Assembly: GCA_021527695.1 (NCBI GenBank)
Contig: JAKFAO010000005.1
Span: 682,001 to 746,000, forward strand
Source: Naematelia aurantialba
Lineage: Eukaryota; Basidiomycota; Tremellomycetes; Tremellales; Naemateliaceae
Direction of reading: 5' to 3'
Length of the DNA: 64,000 nt
Below, in pieces: positions 48,402 through 61,295 of the stretch (position 1 is its first letter; each line of letters starts with the position of its first letter). The position numbers and the translations under genes were made by a program. The notes under the pieces were generated by a model that saw only the letters and a list, made by a program, of their open reading frames with translations, was not told where the DNA came from and ran no database searches.

Positions 48402-51001
48402 TTAATCGTCCACCTCGATAGGCTCGATCGAATGGAGCCCAGCCGATGGTCTAGTGGCCTCGACGTCATCCACTTCGATATGTTCAGTCTCTTCCGACTC
48501 GCTAGTCGCCGATCTAGCCTTGCTCGCCATTCTCAACTCTCCATTCCCTGGCGTCTTCGATTCCGCCACGTCCGCCGTCTTCGACTTGCTCTCCTCTGCC
48601 GTCTCTGACTTGCAGTCGTCGGCCGCCTCGAGCTTCTCTTCGTCCGTCGCGGTTCCATTCGGCAGCACCGTCCCATGGCCATTGTGGGTATGGGTATGGG
48701 CATCGGCGTCGTCATCGTTTGGCGCGGCAGGGTTCCCAGTCCGCACTTGCGCCTGCTCTTCTTCCGACAACTTCCAATACGGGACATACTCCTCCACCCA
48801 AGCATAACCCTTCATCTTCTTCTTTCTGATCCCGCCAGCGTTCGCACCGAATCCATTACTTTCCGTCGGCACCGCCGCACTACTGCTGGCTGCTGGTGTA
48901 GGAGTCGCGTCGTCAGCGCCAGTACCTGTCGATCCATTGTCCGCATTGTCGTTCGAATCCAGATGAGCTCGGACGCGCGCAGACTGGCGTTCCCCAGGGA
49001 TGATTGGCCGATGACCCGCGTCCTCGTATGTCGCTTCAGCGCGTCCTGATCTGCGAGACCGCTTGTTGCTGTAACCATCCGATCCATCATCCTGCCTTAA
49101 TCAGCGATCCTGACTCTGCTCTTCTGACACCTGCCGGCCCTTCACGGCCGAACAGTGTACCTCATAATGCGTGAACAGGTACTTACGAAATCGTCGTCAT
49201 AGGCAAAACTGTAGTCGACATGCCTTGTCGGCCTGCGGGTCCGTGTTGATCGCTCTTCAACGGTTTGCGCAAATCGTGCTCGTTCGGCCAGCTTTCTCTT
49301 TTGTCGGAACACCCTCTGCGCCCCACATCAGCCTGCTGCGCTCTATCCTTCCGGTGCCAGAATCCTGTATAGACTCGATTCTCAGGATTACTCTGTACCA
49401 CCAAGAAGACTCACAGCATCCTCCTTCTCGACCGCAGGGATCAGTTCTTCCAGCTTGGTCGCCAGCGTTTTCTCGTTCTCAATCCCCACCAACGTCTTCT
49501 TGTAGTCCCTCCCTTCAGCTGCTGTCAGCTTGCCCTTTGAGCCACTGCCTTTTGCTCGAGGCGGTTTGGTCTCGCCGTAGGTTCGACATTGCTCAGTATA
49601 CGCTCGGAGCTCGGCGAGGTCGCGCGAGATGAGTATCAGGTGGCACGGTCGCTTGAACGGGTTTCCAGACTTGTATAGTCTGCCCGACTCTTGTTCCGAA
49701 GTCAGAGGACGATATGACAAGCTGTCGAGACGACGGGGGACTGACCGTCTAGAGCCCAGATGCGGTTCTTGATGCGGTCTTGACCTAGGGGAGCGATATG
49801 GACAAGGTAGTCGAGGGCGACTGGATCCTTCTTGACTTTGGCGGCAAACTTCCACTCGTTGTCAATGACGGATCGCACGGTCGGGCAGGACGTCACTAAA
49901 TTCGTTCCAATCAGCTTCCTGGCCGCTGTAGCGCGAGACGCCTGTCGAGGCTGGACGTACACTGCCAGTCGACGAGCTGCCGAAGGAGCTTGACGCGATC
50001 TTGCCAATCCAGTTCAAACAATCCCTTGTACTCCTTCTGCATCCTGCGGATGGGGTTCTTGTCGATCCTGTCCTCGATGGTTTCGCCACCCTGCAGCAGG
50101 CGCCCGAGGTACATGCGCTCTGGGTTCGAGGTGCAGCAGCTCCCCCGTGCCTCCTCGTTGTTCGCCCACTCGTGGTCCCATACCGTAAAGTCGGTAGACT
50201 GCGCCAACATGTCCGAGATATATTCAGACAACTTGGTTTGGACGTTTTCGCAACTACGGCGGTCAGGCACGGGTTCACGCGCGGCGCCCCTCCGACACGG
50301 CGACTCACTCTAAGTTGCGTAGGCCTGGCTTGAGGTTGTTCAAGAAGCAAATCAGGATACCCTCCAGGGCGTCGTCTGGTCGGTTGGGCACTGCTTCGAG
50401 CAAGGCGCGTTCGTAGCTGCAGTGTCGGCAGTGGTCAGCGATTGGGCCTGGCCCGAGTCTGGGTGCAGGTACGTGCGGACGCCGCGGAGCACGTGACCTA
50501 GAAAAAGCAGGGAGGGCCGTTTCCAGCGAGGGAACCAGAACGACTCACTCGGCATAGCATTCCAGCTTTGGGATTTTGGCGCGGAGGTGGAATTTTGCTA
50601 TAAACGCCCATACGTAGGCTGTCTGCCAGCTGGATAGAGCATGCATGAGCGGTGTCTGGGTCCGTGCGAGTCGCCACAGGGTGCATGGGAGGGACGGCGG
50701 GGGTGCACGCGCAGGACGGGACCTACTCGTCTGATGGAGTTGCGGTGGTTCCACCCGCCACGGCCGTCTTGGTGGGCTCTGCAAGCACCGACGACCCGGC
50801 CACAGGCTTGACGTTATGCTTTATGCGTGTCGACGGAGTCTCGAGTGGCTCTGCCGGCTCGTCAGGCTCAGACTGCGGTCCGTTAGTGGCCGTGGGCACG
50901 GCAGAAGCTTCGTTGGCGGCGGAGCGTGGAAGGGGGATGATCGAAGGCTGCGTGGACTGGTCGGGATCGCTTTTGATGGGCGAGAGGGAGGACGTGGGCA
51001 T
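48402..51001 (-). CDS. DDT/WHIM-domain nuclear protein (RSF1-like)
   Basis: Appears to be a DDT-domain protein of the type that accompanies ISWI-class remodellers. The ATG at 51001 (MPTSSLSPIKSDPDQ) is followed by a Pro/Thr-rich start, then a DDT-like helix block (YVWAFIAKFHLRAKIPKLE, LGHVLRGVRTYLHPD, EGILICFLNNLKPGLRNLE) and CENVQTKLSEYISDM. A WHIM1-like segment follows (RMQKEYKGLFELDWQDRVK, LLRQLVDWQLTSCPTVRSV), then KVKKDPVALDYLVHIAPLG, QDRIKNRIWALD (WHIM2-like, R.R.W.L) and DSGRLYKSGNPFKRP. The C-terminal half is charged and disordered, with RTRRPTRHVDYSFAYDDDF and MKGYAWVEEYVPYWKLSEEE, ending IEPIEVDD. Family assignment is from pattern only. Exon borders in the DDT part are not all resolved. 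Confidence 0.7.
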
Positions 51002-51413
51002 GCTGTATGCGCTCGGCGTGGTAGCGCAAGTGGGTCTTGGGTCTGGCGTGGCAGATCGGCGCACGACACCAGGGTATATACGTAGCGGTCTGCCTCACGG
51101 GTCGAGCATTGCGAGTGGAGCTGAACGAGGGCAATCCCGCAATCCAAGAGGCAGGAGCAAGACACACAGAGTGGTTGATGCGCGGTCGCGAAGAAAAGCC
51201 ACGTGGGCCGTCTATCCTACCCCGCGTTTCTGGATTATAGCCCCGCTCCACCACGTGTCATGCCGTTCGGGTTCCGCTGGAAACGAAAGAGTAGGAGTTG
51301 GCTGGGTTGTGTGCATCATCGCCTGTCCCCATCTGTCCGATATCTGATAGTCGTGTCCATATAGCATCCTAGCTGGCGAACTCTGCAGACAGTATGTCTA
51401 TAGACAGATAACG
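51002..51413. promoter_or_regulatory. Divergent promoter region (DDT/WHIM gene / PP2C)
   Basis: 412 bases between opposite start codons; no gene recognised and no certain motif identified. Confidence 0.45.
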
Positions 51414-53306
51414 ATGCTGGTCATCCCAAGAGCGGGAGTGAGAGTGAGGGTGAGCGTCTCGCTTGGGCTCGGTGTCTCTGGCTACGGCGGCCAGAGGCGG
51501 ATACACGACTTTATCCGTGGCCCAACCAACACCGGTACGTGCTTGCATTCGACTCGGAGGCATCCAGTGTCCACAGAATGACAGAGACCTAGGGACGTAC
51601 AAGGTCCCACTGAGCTCGCAGAAGGTGGTCGGCGTGTACCAGTCTCGCGGGGACAGGCCGTAGGTGTTTCCACTCTCTACCATTCAGACTCCCTAGCCTT
51701 CTACGGTCCGGCGTGTGCAGCTGCCATGCAAGAGTTGTTGATGATGCGCAAGGTATCAAGAAGACGCAACGGCCGTGCATGCGTTACAGATACTTCCAAG
51801 CGAGGTATCACTATCGCTCTCAAGACTGAAAGAGCCGCCAGCATGGGACCCGACAAAAGCGGGCTCCGACTTTCTTGCAGCGCAGACAGCATTCTTTGGC
51901 ATATACGATGGGTGCGTCCAGTGCTCATCACCCTCAGAGACTCATTCCTTTCCACCATGGGCGTCCGTATTGCGCGTTTTTGTGTGGTGGCTCTTCTGCG
52001 TGCTGGTTGCTAAATATCAGAGTATAGACACGGCGGCAAAGAAGTCTCGAGCTACCTCGCCTCGCATCTCCACGAGCTCGTCGAGTCAGTACAGCCCTCG
52101 ACGACAACCATCGATGCGCTCGTTTCTTGGACCCGGTCACGGCATGGAGGGTACTTTAAGCGCTGGAAGGGCGGAGCATTGCAGAGATGGACGAAATGGG
52201 CACAAACTGCACCCGAGGAGGGCAGCGGGATGACCCTAGAGGAGCGCTTGACTTTAGCTTTTCTCGAGGTACGTTATGCCTGCCACATGCTATTGCCGCC
52301 CTCGAAGGTCATAATATAGAGCGAAAATTGACGATAACAGGCCGATAAAGCCATCTTGACTCATATCGAGACGGCGCAACGGTGCGGCTCGACAGGCACA
52401 GTCGTCCTCTTGCAGTCACTAGACCAGCCCACACAGCCTTACTGGTCGGCTGAGACTCTACACCTGACAGTCGGGCACTGCGGGTAAGTCGTGTCGTCGT
52501 CTAGTCGCTTCTTCCGCACTGGCGACCTAGTCCTATGCTTCAAGCCGACTACTAAAGATTTCTGAAGTACGCTTACACAACCGTTAGGGATACCCGTGCT
52601 TTGCTGTGTCATCGTCCGACCGGCAAGGTTGAGACCCTTACTGAGCGGCATCACGCAGAGGCACGTATAGAAGCTACCAGGCTACGGCGTATGGGCGCCG
52701 ATCGGCTCATCGCTGACTCGTTTGGCGAGTCGCGCTGGATGGGTGTCGTGGAGAATACGCGTGGGTGAGTGAGCTCATTCCTCGTCTCGTTTTTGTTCCT
52801 TTACCATTCCCATGTCCCGCTACCTTCTCCCCGGCATGCTTTCATGTTCGCTCTCCTCTCCCTGTAGACTCTGGGTGATACTTCTTGCATTATGGATCCA
52901 GACATGTGTTGCAGTCGTCTGACGGTGTTGACGGTGCTGACACATCGCCCGCAGATTTGGCGATGGCGAATGGAAGCCATCTGGCATAACGCCCGAGCCC
53001 GAAGTCGTTTCTCGCGTCCTCCAGGCCGACAACTACTCGTACCTCGTCCTCGTGACCGACGGGCTCACGTCGCTCATGTCGGACCAGGAGATCATCGATC
53101 TCGCTCGCAATGCTTCAGACCCCACCCGTGCCGCTAAGGCCATCGTGCATTTCGGAGAAGATTTGGGCGCGCGAGATAATTGCTCGTGTATCGTCGTTCC
53201 GCTGCGAGGGTGGGGCCACGTCGGAGGTCAGGACGATACAGAGGCACGGAGGGAGTACAGGAAGAGGCAGATTGGCGCGCTCAATACCCGTATGCAGAGG
53301 ATGTGA
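51414..53306 (+). CDS. PP2C-family protein phosphatase
   Basis: Metal-dependent Ser/Thr phosphatase (PPM/PP2C). The ATG at 51414 starts MLVIPRAGVRVRVSVSLGLG, possibly a mitochondrial presequence. Then come SGYGGQRRIHDFIRGPTNT, GTYKVPLSSQKVVGVYQSRG, RYQEDATAVHAL with the first metal Asp/Glu pair, FFGIYDG joined by an intron to HGGKEVSSYLASHLHELVE (DGHGG metal motif), TGTVVLLQSLDQP, LHLTVGHCGDTRALLCHRP, LTERHHAEARIEATRLRRM, the later metal motif YLVLVTDGLTSLMSDQEII, and ARDNCSCIVVPL (DN metal motif). All four metal-binding blocks are present, so it should be active. It resembles fungal Ptc6-like phosphatases, which are mitochondrial, but that sub-assignment is only an inference. Introns of usual size, with GT-AG ends. 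Confidence 0.87.
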
Positions 53307-54038
53307 GCGCGGCCACAGTTGTGCCATGGGAGCCGAGGTGTGGGGCTCGGGCCACGACTGCCCACCGACGAGCATGGGGAAGGAGTCGAGGGGATAGATT
53401 CAACGACGAGCATGTCAAGGATGGGCGGGAGTCGTTTAGCCATATTTTTCCAAGCAGCATTCATATACACTGCACAGTCAGCCAGTCACATGTAACGTGG
53501 TCGTCATCGTCCCAAGCGCCTTCCTATGAAGGGAGACCCGGAGGTCGAGCGAATGGAAGCAGGAAGAGGGGGCAAGGACGGATGCCCAACATGAGGCGAT
53601 GAAGGAAGGAGAATCCAGTAACACAGTCACGGGACAGCCAAGAGTAAAGGAGGAAGGAAGGAAAGACAGACAGAGGAAGGAGGGAAGGAAGGATAGAGGA
53701 AGGAAGGAAGGATAGAGGAGGCACAGTGCACTGGCAATCATTGCCAAGAGGCAGTATGTGACGGTGTCTTTGCGTGGCCAAGTAATGGCGAGCAGTGATA
53801 CCCTCACGCATGACCAATCTCGACGGGCCTGCTCCTTCACTGCAGGGAGGATACTTCGATGGCACTCTACGAGGTGAGGCGGTAGCGACTCGCCGAGTAA
53901 GTGCTTGTCCTTGGTGTGTCGTGCATATCCGCAGAGCTTGTACATGCCGTCAAGATAGTCGTGATCGCTCGTGATAGGCTGGCCCAATCTCCCTCTGTCA
54001 CTACATCTTCTCGCCCGTCTTCCGTTCCCGCATCACAT
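53307..54038. other. Convergent spacer with GGAA-rich tract
   Basis: At 53645-53725 there is a GGAA/GGAAGGAAA-rich repeat. A - strand frame near 53985-53840 (residues such as DYLDGMYKLCGYARHTKDKH) looks more protein-like than its surroundings and could be a 3' exon of the hypothetical gene at 54.0-54.8 kb, but no splice join was confirmed. Confidence 0.5.
53645..53725. repeat. GGAA/GGAAGGAAA microsatellite
   Basis: Imperfect GGAA repeats with AGACAGACAGAGG, lying downstream of the PP2C gene. Confidence 0.85.
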
Positions 54039-54779
54039 TCACCGCTTCTCGTCACCGTGAAACCCCTGCAGCGCCTCGTTCATCCCTCCCTCCTCGCCGA
54101 GGACCTGGTCCCGTCCGGCGTACCCCTCGAAGCGCTTTCCAATCTCCAGCCCCATGGCCTGCACGTAGCCTGGGCTGATGGCGATGAGCAGCGCCTCGAG
54201 GGACTCGTACGTCGTAGAGACTGGGTGTGTGCTGCTCCCGTCTGGGGACGTGGCTTCCTCGAGCTGTCCAGGGTCAGATACCAGTGCGCACAGTAGAGCA
54301 AGTAAGGAAGGAGAGACGAGGCGCAAAGATGAGAGAAAAGGACAGGAAGAAGGGGAGAGGCGCCAAGGATACTCGGGGAAGAACAAGAGACGACGTACGG
54401 TATATCCCCGGCGATCCAGAACCACCTCCACGCTGCCACCCACGCTACCACCCACACCCACACCACCCCCACCCCTACCCCCACCCACACCACCCCCGTC
54501 CCCAGTATCCACACCACCAGTATCCTCACCATCATCTCCTCCGACCTCTCCAGGCCCAGGACGCACCAACCCAATCCGCGCCCTCGCGACCGCCCTCGCA
54601 CTCGGCCGGCCCGACGCAACGCTCTCCCCACGCACGTCCGCCCTGTCCTCCGGCGTGATGGGGAAACAGCGTTCAATGATAATAGATGAGCTGGAGATCC
54701 CGAACGTATTGGTATGCAGGGCTTCGGTCAGTTCGGCGATTGGGTCGAGCAGGAGGTTGGGAGGTGGCGGAGATGTCAT
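54039..54779 (-). CDS. Hypothetical protein
   Basis: Not recognised. The ATG at 54779 gives MTSPPPPNLLLDPIAELTEA, LHTNTFGISSSSIIIERCF, then an Arg/Ala-rich part and a long low-complexity Gly/Val stretch (about 54.4-54.55 kb). An in-frame GT-AG intron (GTACGT near 54.40 kb, acceptor CAG before LEEATSPDGSS) leads to TTYESLEALLIAISPGYVQ and AMGLEIGKRFEGYAGRDQV, which is amphipathic and protein-like. The stop at 54039 may be bypassed by a further intron. The N-terminal helix and the SPGYVQAMGLEIGKRF block suggest a small structured protein, but no family can be named. It is transcribed in the same direction as the remodeller C-half. Confidence 0.5.
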   Translation of the reverse strand: MTSPPPPNLLLDPIAELTEALHTNTFGISSSSIIIERCFPITPEDRADVRGESVASGRPSARAVARARIGLVRPGPGEVGGDDGEDTGGVDTGDGGGVGGGRGGGGVGVGGSVGGSVEVVLDRRGYTVRRLLFFPEYPWRLSPSSCPFLSSLRLVSPSLLALLCALVSDPGQLEEATSPDGSSTHPVSTTYESLEALLIAISPGYVQAMGLEIGKRFEGYAGRDQVLGEEGGMNEALQGFHGDEKR

Positions 54780-55258
54780 GGTCGTGTTCGGAGGCGGGGG
54801 GGGGGGACCGGCGCGGTTGGTGGGTTGTCGCAAGGTTGCCGCGGGTCTGTGATGGTCGTTTGGGCTCGTTGTGGCTAATTCAGCACTACCTCTGTCCGTT
54901 GTCGTGGACGTAATCGTGCCGGAATGTATGACAAGAACTCGAAGTCGAACAGGAGTACGAGTGGCCAGTAGTGTCATGTTCCAGTCGATGAAAGGTGGTT
55001 TACCTCCACTTTTGCCTTGCATGACACCTGCCGGCCACATTCACGTTGACGTTTACGACTTGCGTCGAGGCTACTACATACAGTCGCATTACGAGACAGG
55101 ATATATACAGATGCTTGGTATCTCCGCAGCCTCGTCTCCGATGCTGAGCCAACACCCGCAACGACAACGATATATGCTACATTCACCTGGCCAGAACCAG
55201 GCTCTCGTATGCCTCGTCGACTCACGTTGCTTTCGCAGGCTTTGGCCACTGCCCTTGA
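54780..55258. other. Spacer between remodeller C-half and the hypothetical gene
   Basis: About 480 bases without a recognised gene. A run of ten G follows 54791 region (GGCGGGGGGGGGGGACC, near 54795-54808). Should hold the remodeller 3' untranslated region and the promoter of the hypothetical gene. Confidence 0.45.
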
Positions 55259-59011
<3,753 letters not shown>

Positions 59012-59648
59012 CTATAAGCAGAGTAGATCGTTTGTCGTTTAGGAAAGAAAGTGCAGAGCCGTTATAACGAACTGCCGAGATTCCGTTGATTCGCGACGCG
59101 CCCGTTCCTGGCGCGTGACTAGTGGCCGAGTGGCAACTTCAGATGATAGAGAGGGGTAAAGAGATGTTCTCCCAGAGGCAGGGAGAAATAGATGAAGAGA
59201 TGAAGTGAGAAGTGCACAGAGTACCACTTCGATAGACTGGCTGGTCCACTCCTCTGTCCGATGTTACGCGCAGGGTGATGGATCACAAAGGATGCCATGG
59301 GCAAGCGGTGACCTGGAAAACGTCGATCAGAACCGATCTCACAAAGGAGTGAGGGGCGGAGTGTGGCATGAAGCTCGCTCAAGAATCGTTGCTCATCTGA
59401 GCCACCGAGCTGTGTGCTCTAAAGTGCTGTGAACATGTCATTGTACTCTCCCTCTCTCTCTCTCTCAGTGTAGTAGTCAAGCTGCACCATGTCTGATCAA
59501 AGCAGAGCTCGCATCCCCCGCGCAGAAGCCCCTCTTTACTGGCGGTTACGATAATCCCGGCTATCGCCGCCAAGTGGCGACGCGCGTTGTGGAGGTCACC
59601 TCCTGCTCTTTAAGTGGTTCTTGCTTTGCCTCTGCAACATCACACAAC
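59012..59648. other. Spacer before Ump1; contains proposed right inversion edge
   Basis: The first bases after 59011 are the end of a remodeller intron on the - strand. No coding sequence that continues the remodeller upstream was found. There is a CTCTCT tract at 59448-59475. The rest should be the Ump1 promoter. Confidence 0.5.
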
Positions 59649-60315
59649 ATGGTGAGCTTCGCCGTGAGCATTGGTGCCACCCATAGCTTACGAGTGACAG
59701 TCATACCGCGTGGTTCCTCCTACAGCTTCTACCTCGAAAGAGGCGCACGTTGTCTCCACACAGGTCAGTCGTATCGTAGCTAGCGATTTTGACCTCGACT
59801 GACATCTTCCCTAGAGTACTGCCCATCCTGTCACTGGCACACACGACACATTCCGCTATGGTCTGAGGTCTGCCGCGCAAGGTGTCGCAGCGGGCAACCT
59901 AAGCCCATTGCAGGCGAGGCTTGAGAAGGCGTGTTCATCCCTGCTAGAAGAAAGTCCTTTACGCTGACGCAGACTCAGTGGAGCACGACGCAACAGCAAC
60001 GCCAGCAGACCATGCAGCGAGACACGTTCGGTCTTGCCGTTCCTCTCCGCCAAGCGATGGAGGAGAAGATTGTTCGCGAGGTGAGCTTAACACAGCTGCT
60101 CCGTTCAAAGCTGATTGGTGAAGTCTCCTCATCATCCTTTGCTCCTTGCTTCGACGCCGTCGGGGCTTCCCCTCGGCGGATCGCACAATCTGCATCTGGA
60201 GATCTTGCAGGGTACAGACGAGAGCCTAGATGCCGGCGAGTTTTTGGGCGGCAACGCCTCGCTGGGCGAGGTACTGGACGTGAGCTCCGTGATGGAGCGC
60301 AGCAGGGGAATATGA
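59649..60315 (+). CDS. UMP1: Ump1-like proteasome maturation factor
   Basis: Chaperone that assembles the 20S proteasome and is its first substrate. The coding part of exon 1 is only ATG (59649-59651). A 49-nt intron (59652-59700) then leads to SYRVVPPTASTSKEAHVVS with TQ, an intron, STAHPVTGTHDTFRYGLRS and AAQGVAAGNLSPLQARLEK. The next intron (59929-59978) appears to start with GC. It continues WSTTQQQRQQTMQRDTFGLA, VPLRQAMEEKIVRE (the conserved Ump1 core), then SPHHPLLLASTPSG and LPLGGSHNLHLEILQGTDES with LDAGEFL, the family C-terminus. The longer uninterrupted frame MVSFAVSIGATHSLRV is rejected because only the spliced form keeps phase with STAHPV. Length about 150 residues, usual for the family. 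Confidence 0.9.
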
Positions 60316-60383
60316 TGGGGCCACACATGGTTTTTATGAATTGTATACATACTCGACTACGTAATCGACCACACGAGGCAGTC

Positions 60384-61071
60384 TCACGCAATGGTCTGAT
60401 ATCCTCCTCGACCGGTTTGAGGGGGAGGCGGCGGAGGCGGAGAAGCCGCGTCGTCCTCACCTCCCAATCTGAATCCACCAGATGAGGGGAAAACACCAGG
60501 CTGTTGCGGAGGCGCCGCTGCCGCTTGTGGCGGACCACCAAACCCACCAGGCATTGGCATATTCCAAGCTGACTGATCAGTATGCGCCCCAGTTGTAGAG
60601 CTGCAGCGTGCTTACTGCTGGATCCGCCCGTCTGTCCTCTAAGGCCCTGGAAGCCGAATCCGCCTTGGCCCCAGCGCAGGTCTCCGCCACGTTCACGAAG
60701 CTGTACGATGCAAGTGAAGAAGATGGGGATCTTGAGGAGTGCCAGGAGAACCGAGATGAGCAGCACAAAACCATGCAGCGAGTGGGTGAGGAGGGTGTAG
60801 ATGTCGAATATCCCCGTAAAGAGGATGAGGATGAGGAATTGTCGGAACGCGGCGGTCGATGAATGCATCTCGTGCGCGATGATTCCAAACAGCTAAATAG
60901 TTTTCGTCAGAGACTCTCGAGCGAAACACGGGATTCGGAAGTATGGCATACCATTAGGGGAAAGTTGTACGCAGCACCGGTGACAGACGTGGCTGTGATG
61001 AGCGACAGCGAGGCGGCGGTAGTGAGCAGCTGCAGTGCATCCTGCGACGACAAGCGATCTTGCAGTGACAT
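60384..61071 (-). CDS. AGTRAP-like multi-pass membrane protein
   Basis: Small membrane protein resembling animal AGTRAP (type-1 angiotensin II receptor-associated protein). The ATG at 61071 gives MSLQDRLSSQDALQLLTTAA with SLSLITATSVTGAAYNFPLM, LFGIIAHEM, then two strong membrane segments (AFRQFLILILFTGIFDIYTL, SLHGFVLLISVLLALLKIPI) and the diagnostic stretch FFTCIVQLRERGGDLRWGQG. After an intron (donor GTAAGC, acceptor CAGTCAG) comes a Pro/Gly/Ala-rich tail (WNMPMPGGFGGPPQ, ASPPPPPPQTGRGG) that ends YQTIA. AGTRAP proteins share RERGG after the last membrane helix and a YQTI end, so the match covers both ends. Their role in fungi is not known. The start lies 224 bases from that of the metallophosphoesterase. 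Confidence 0.72.
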
Positions 61072-61295
61072 GATGCCGGTGAACGCTGTATCACACTGCC
61101 GATCAGAGTCCCAGGATAGCGGACAGAATACAGAACAGAGTAGGCAAAGAGGTACCTCGTGCGCGGTACGTCCACACACTAAAAGCAGCCTGAGACTTCT
61201 CGGCTGATCATCCGGTCCAGGCACAGCCGGTATCGTATGGACGGGGTACACTCAACTGATGTCTAAAGTTCTGTTGACGTTGTGTTCTGACCAGC

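Noticed and set aside
48420..48480. GATGGTCTAGTGGCCTCGACG string like the start of a tRNA-Glu gene
   Set aside because: It lies in the coding sequence of the DDT/WHIM protein, and the rest does not fold into tRNA arms or contain a proper T-loop.
59574..59783. Unspliced reading of the Ump1 start (MVSFAVSIGATHSLRVTVIPRG)
   Set aside because: This frame does not join in phase to the conserved STAHPVTGTHDTFRYG exon; removing the intron 59652-59700 does.
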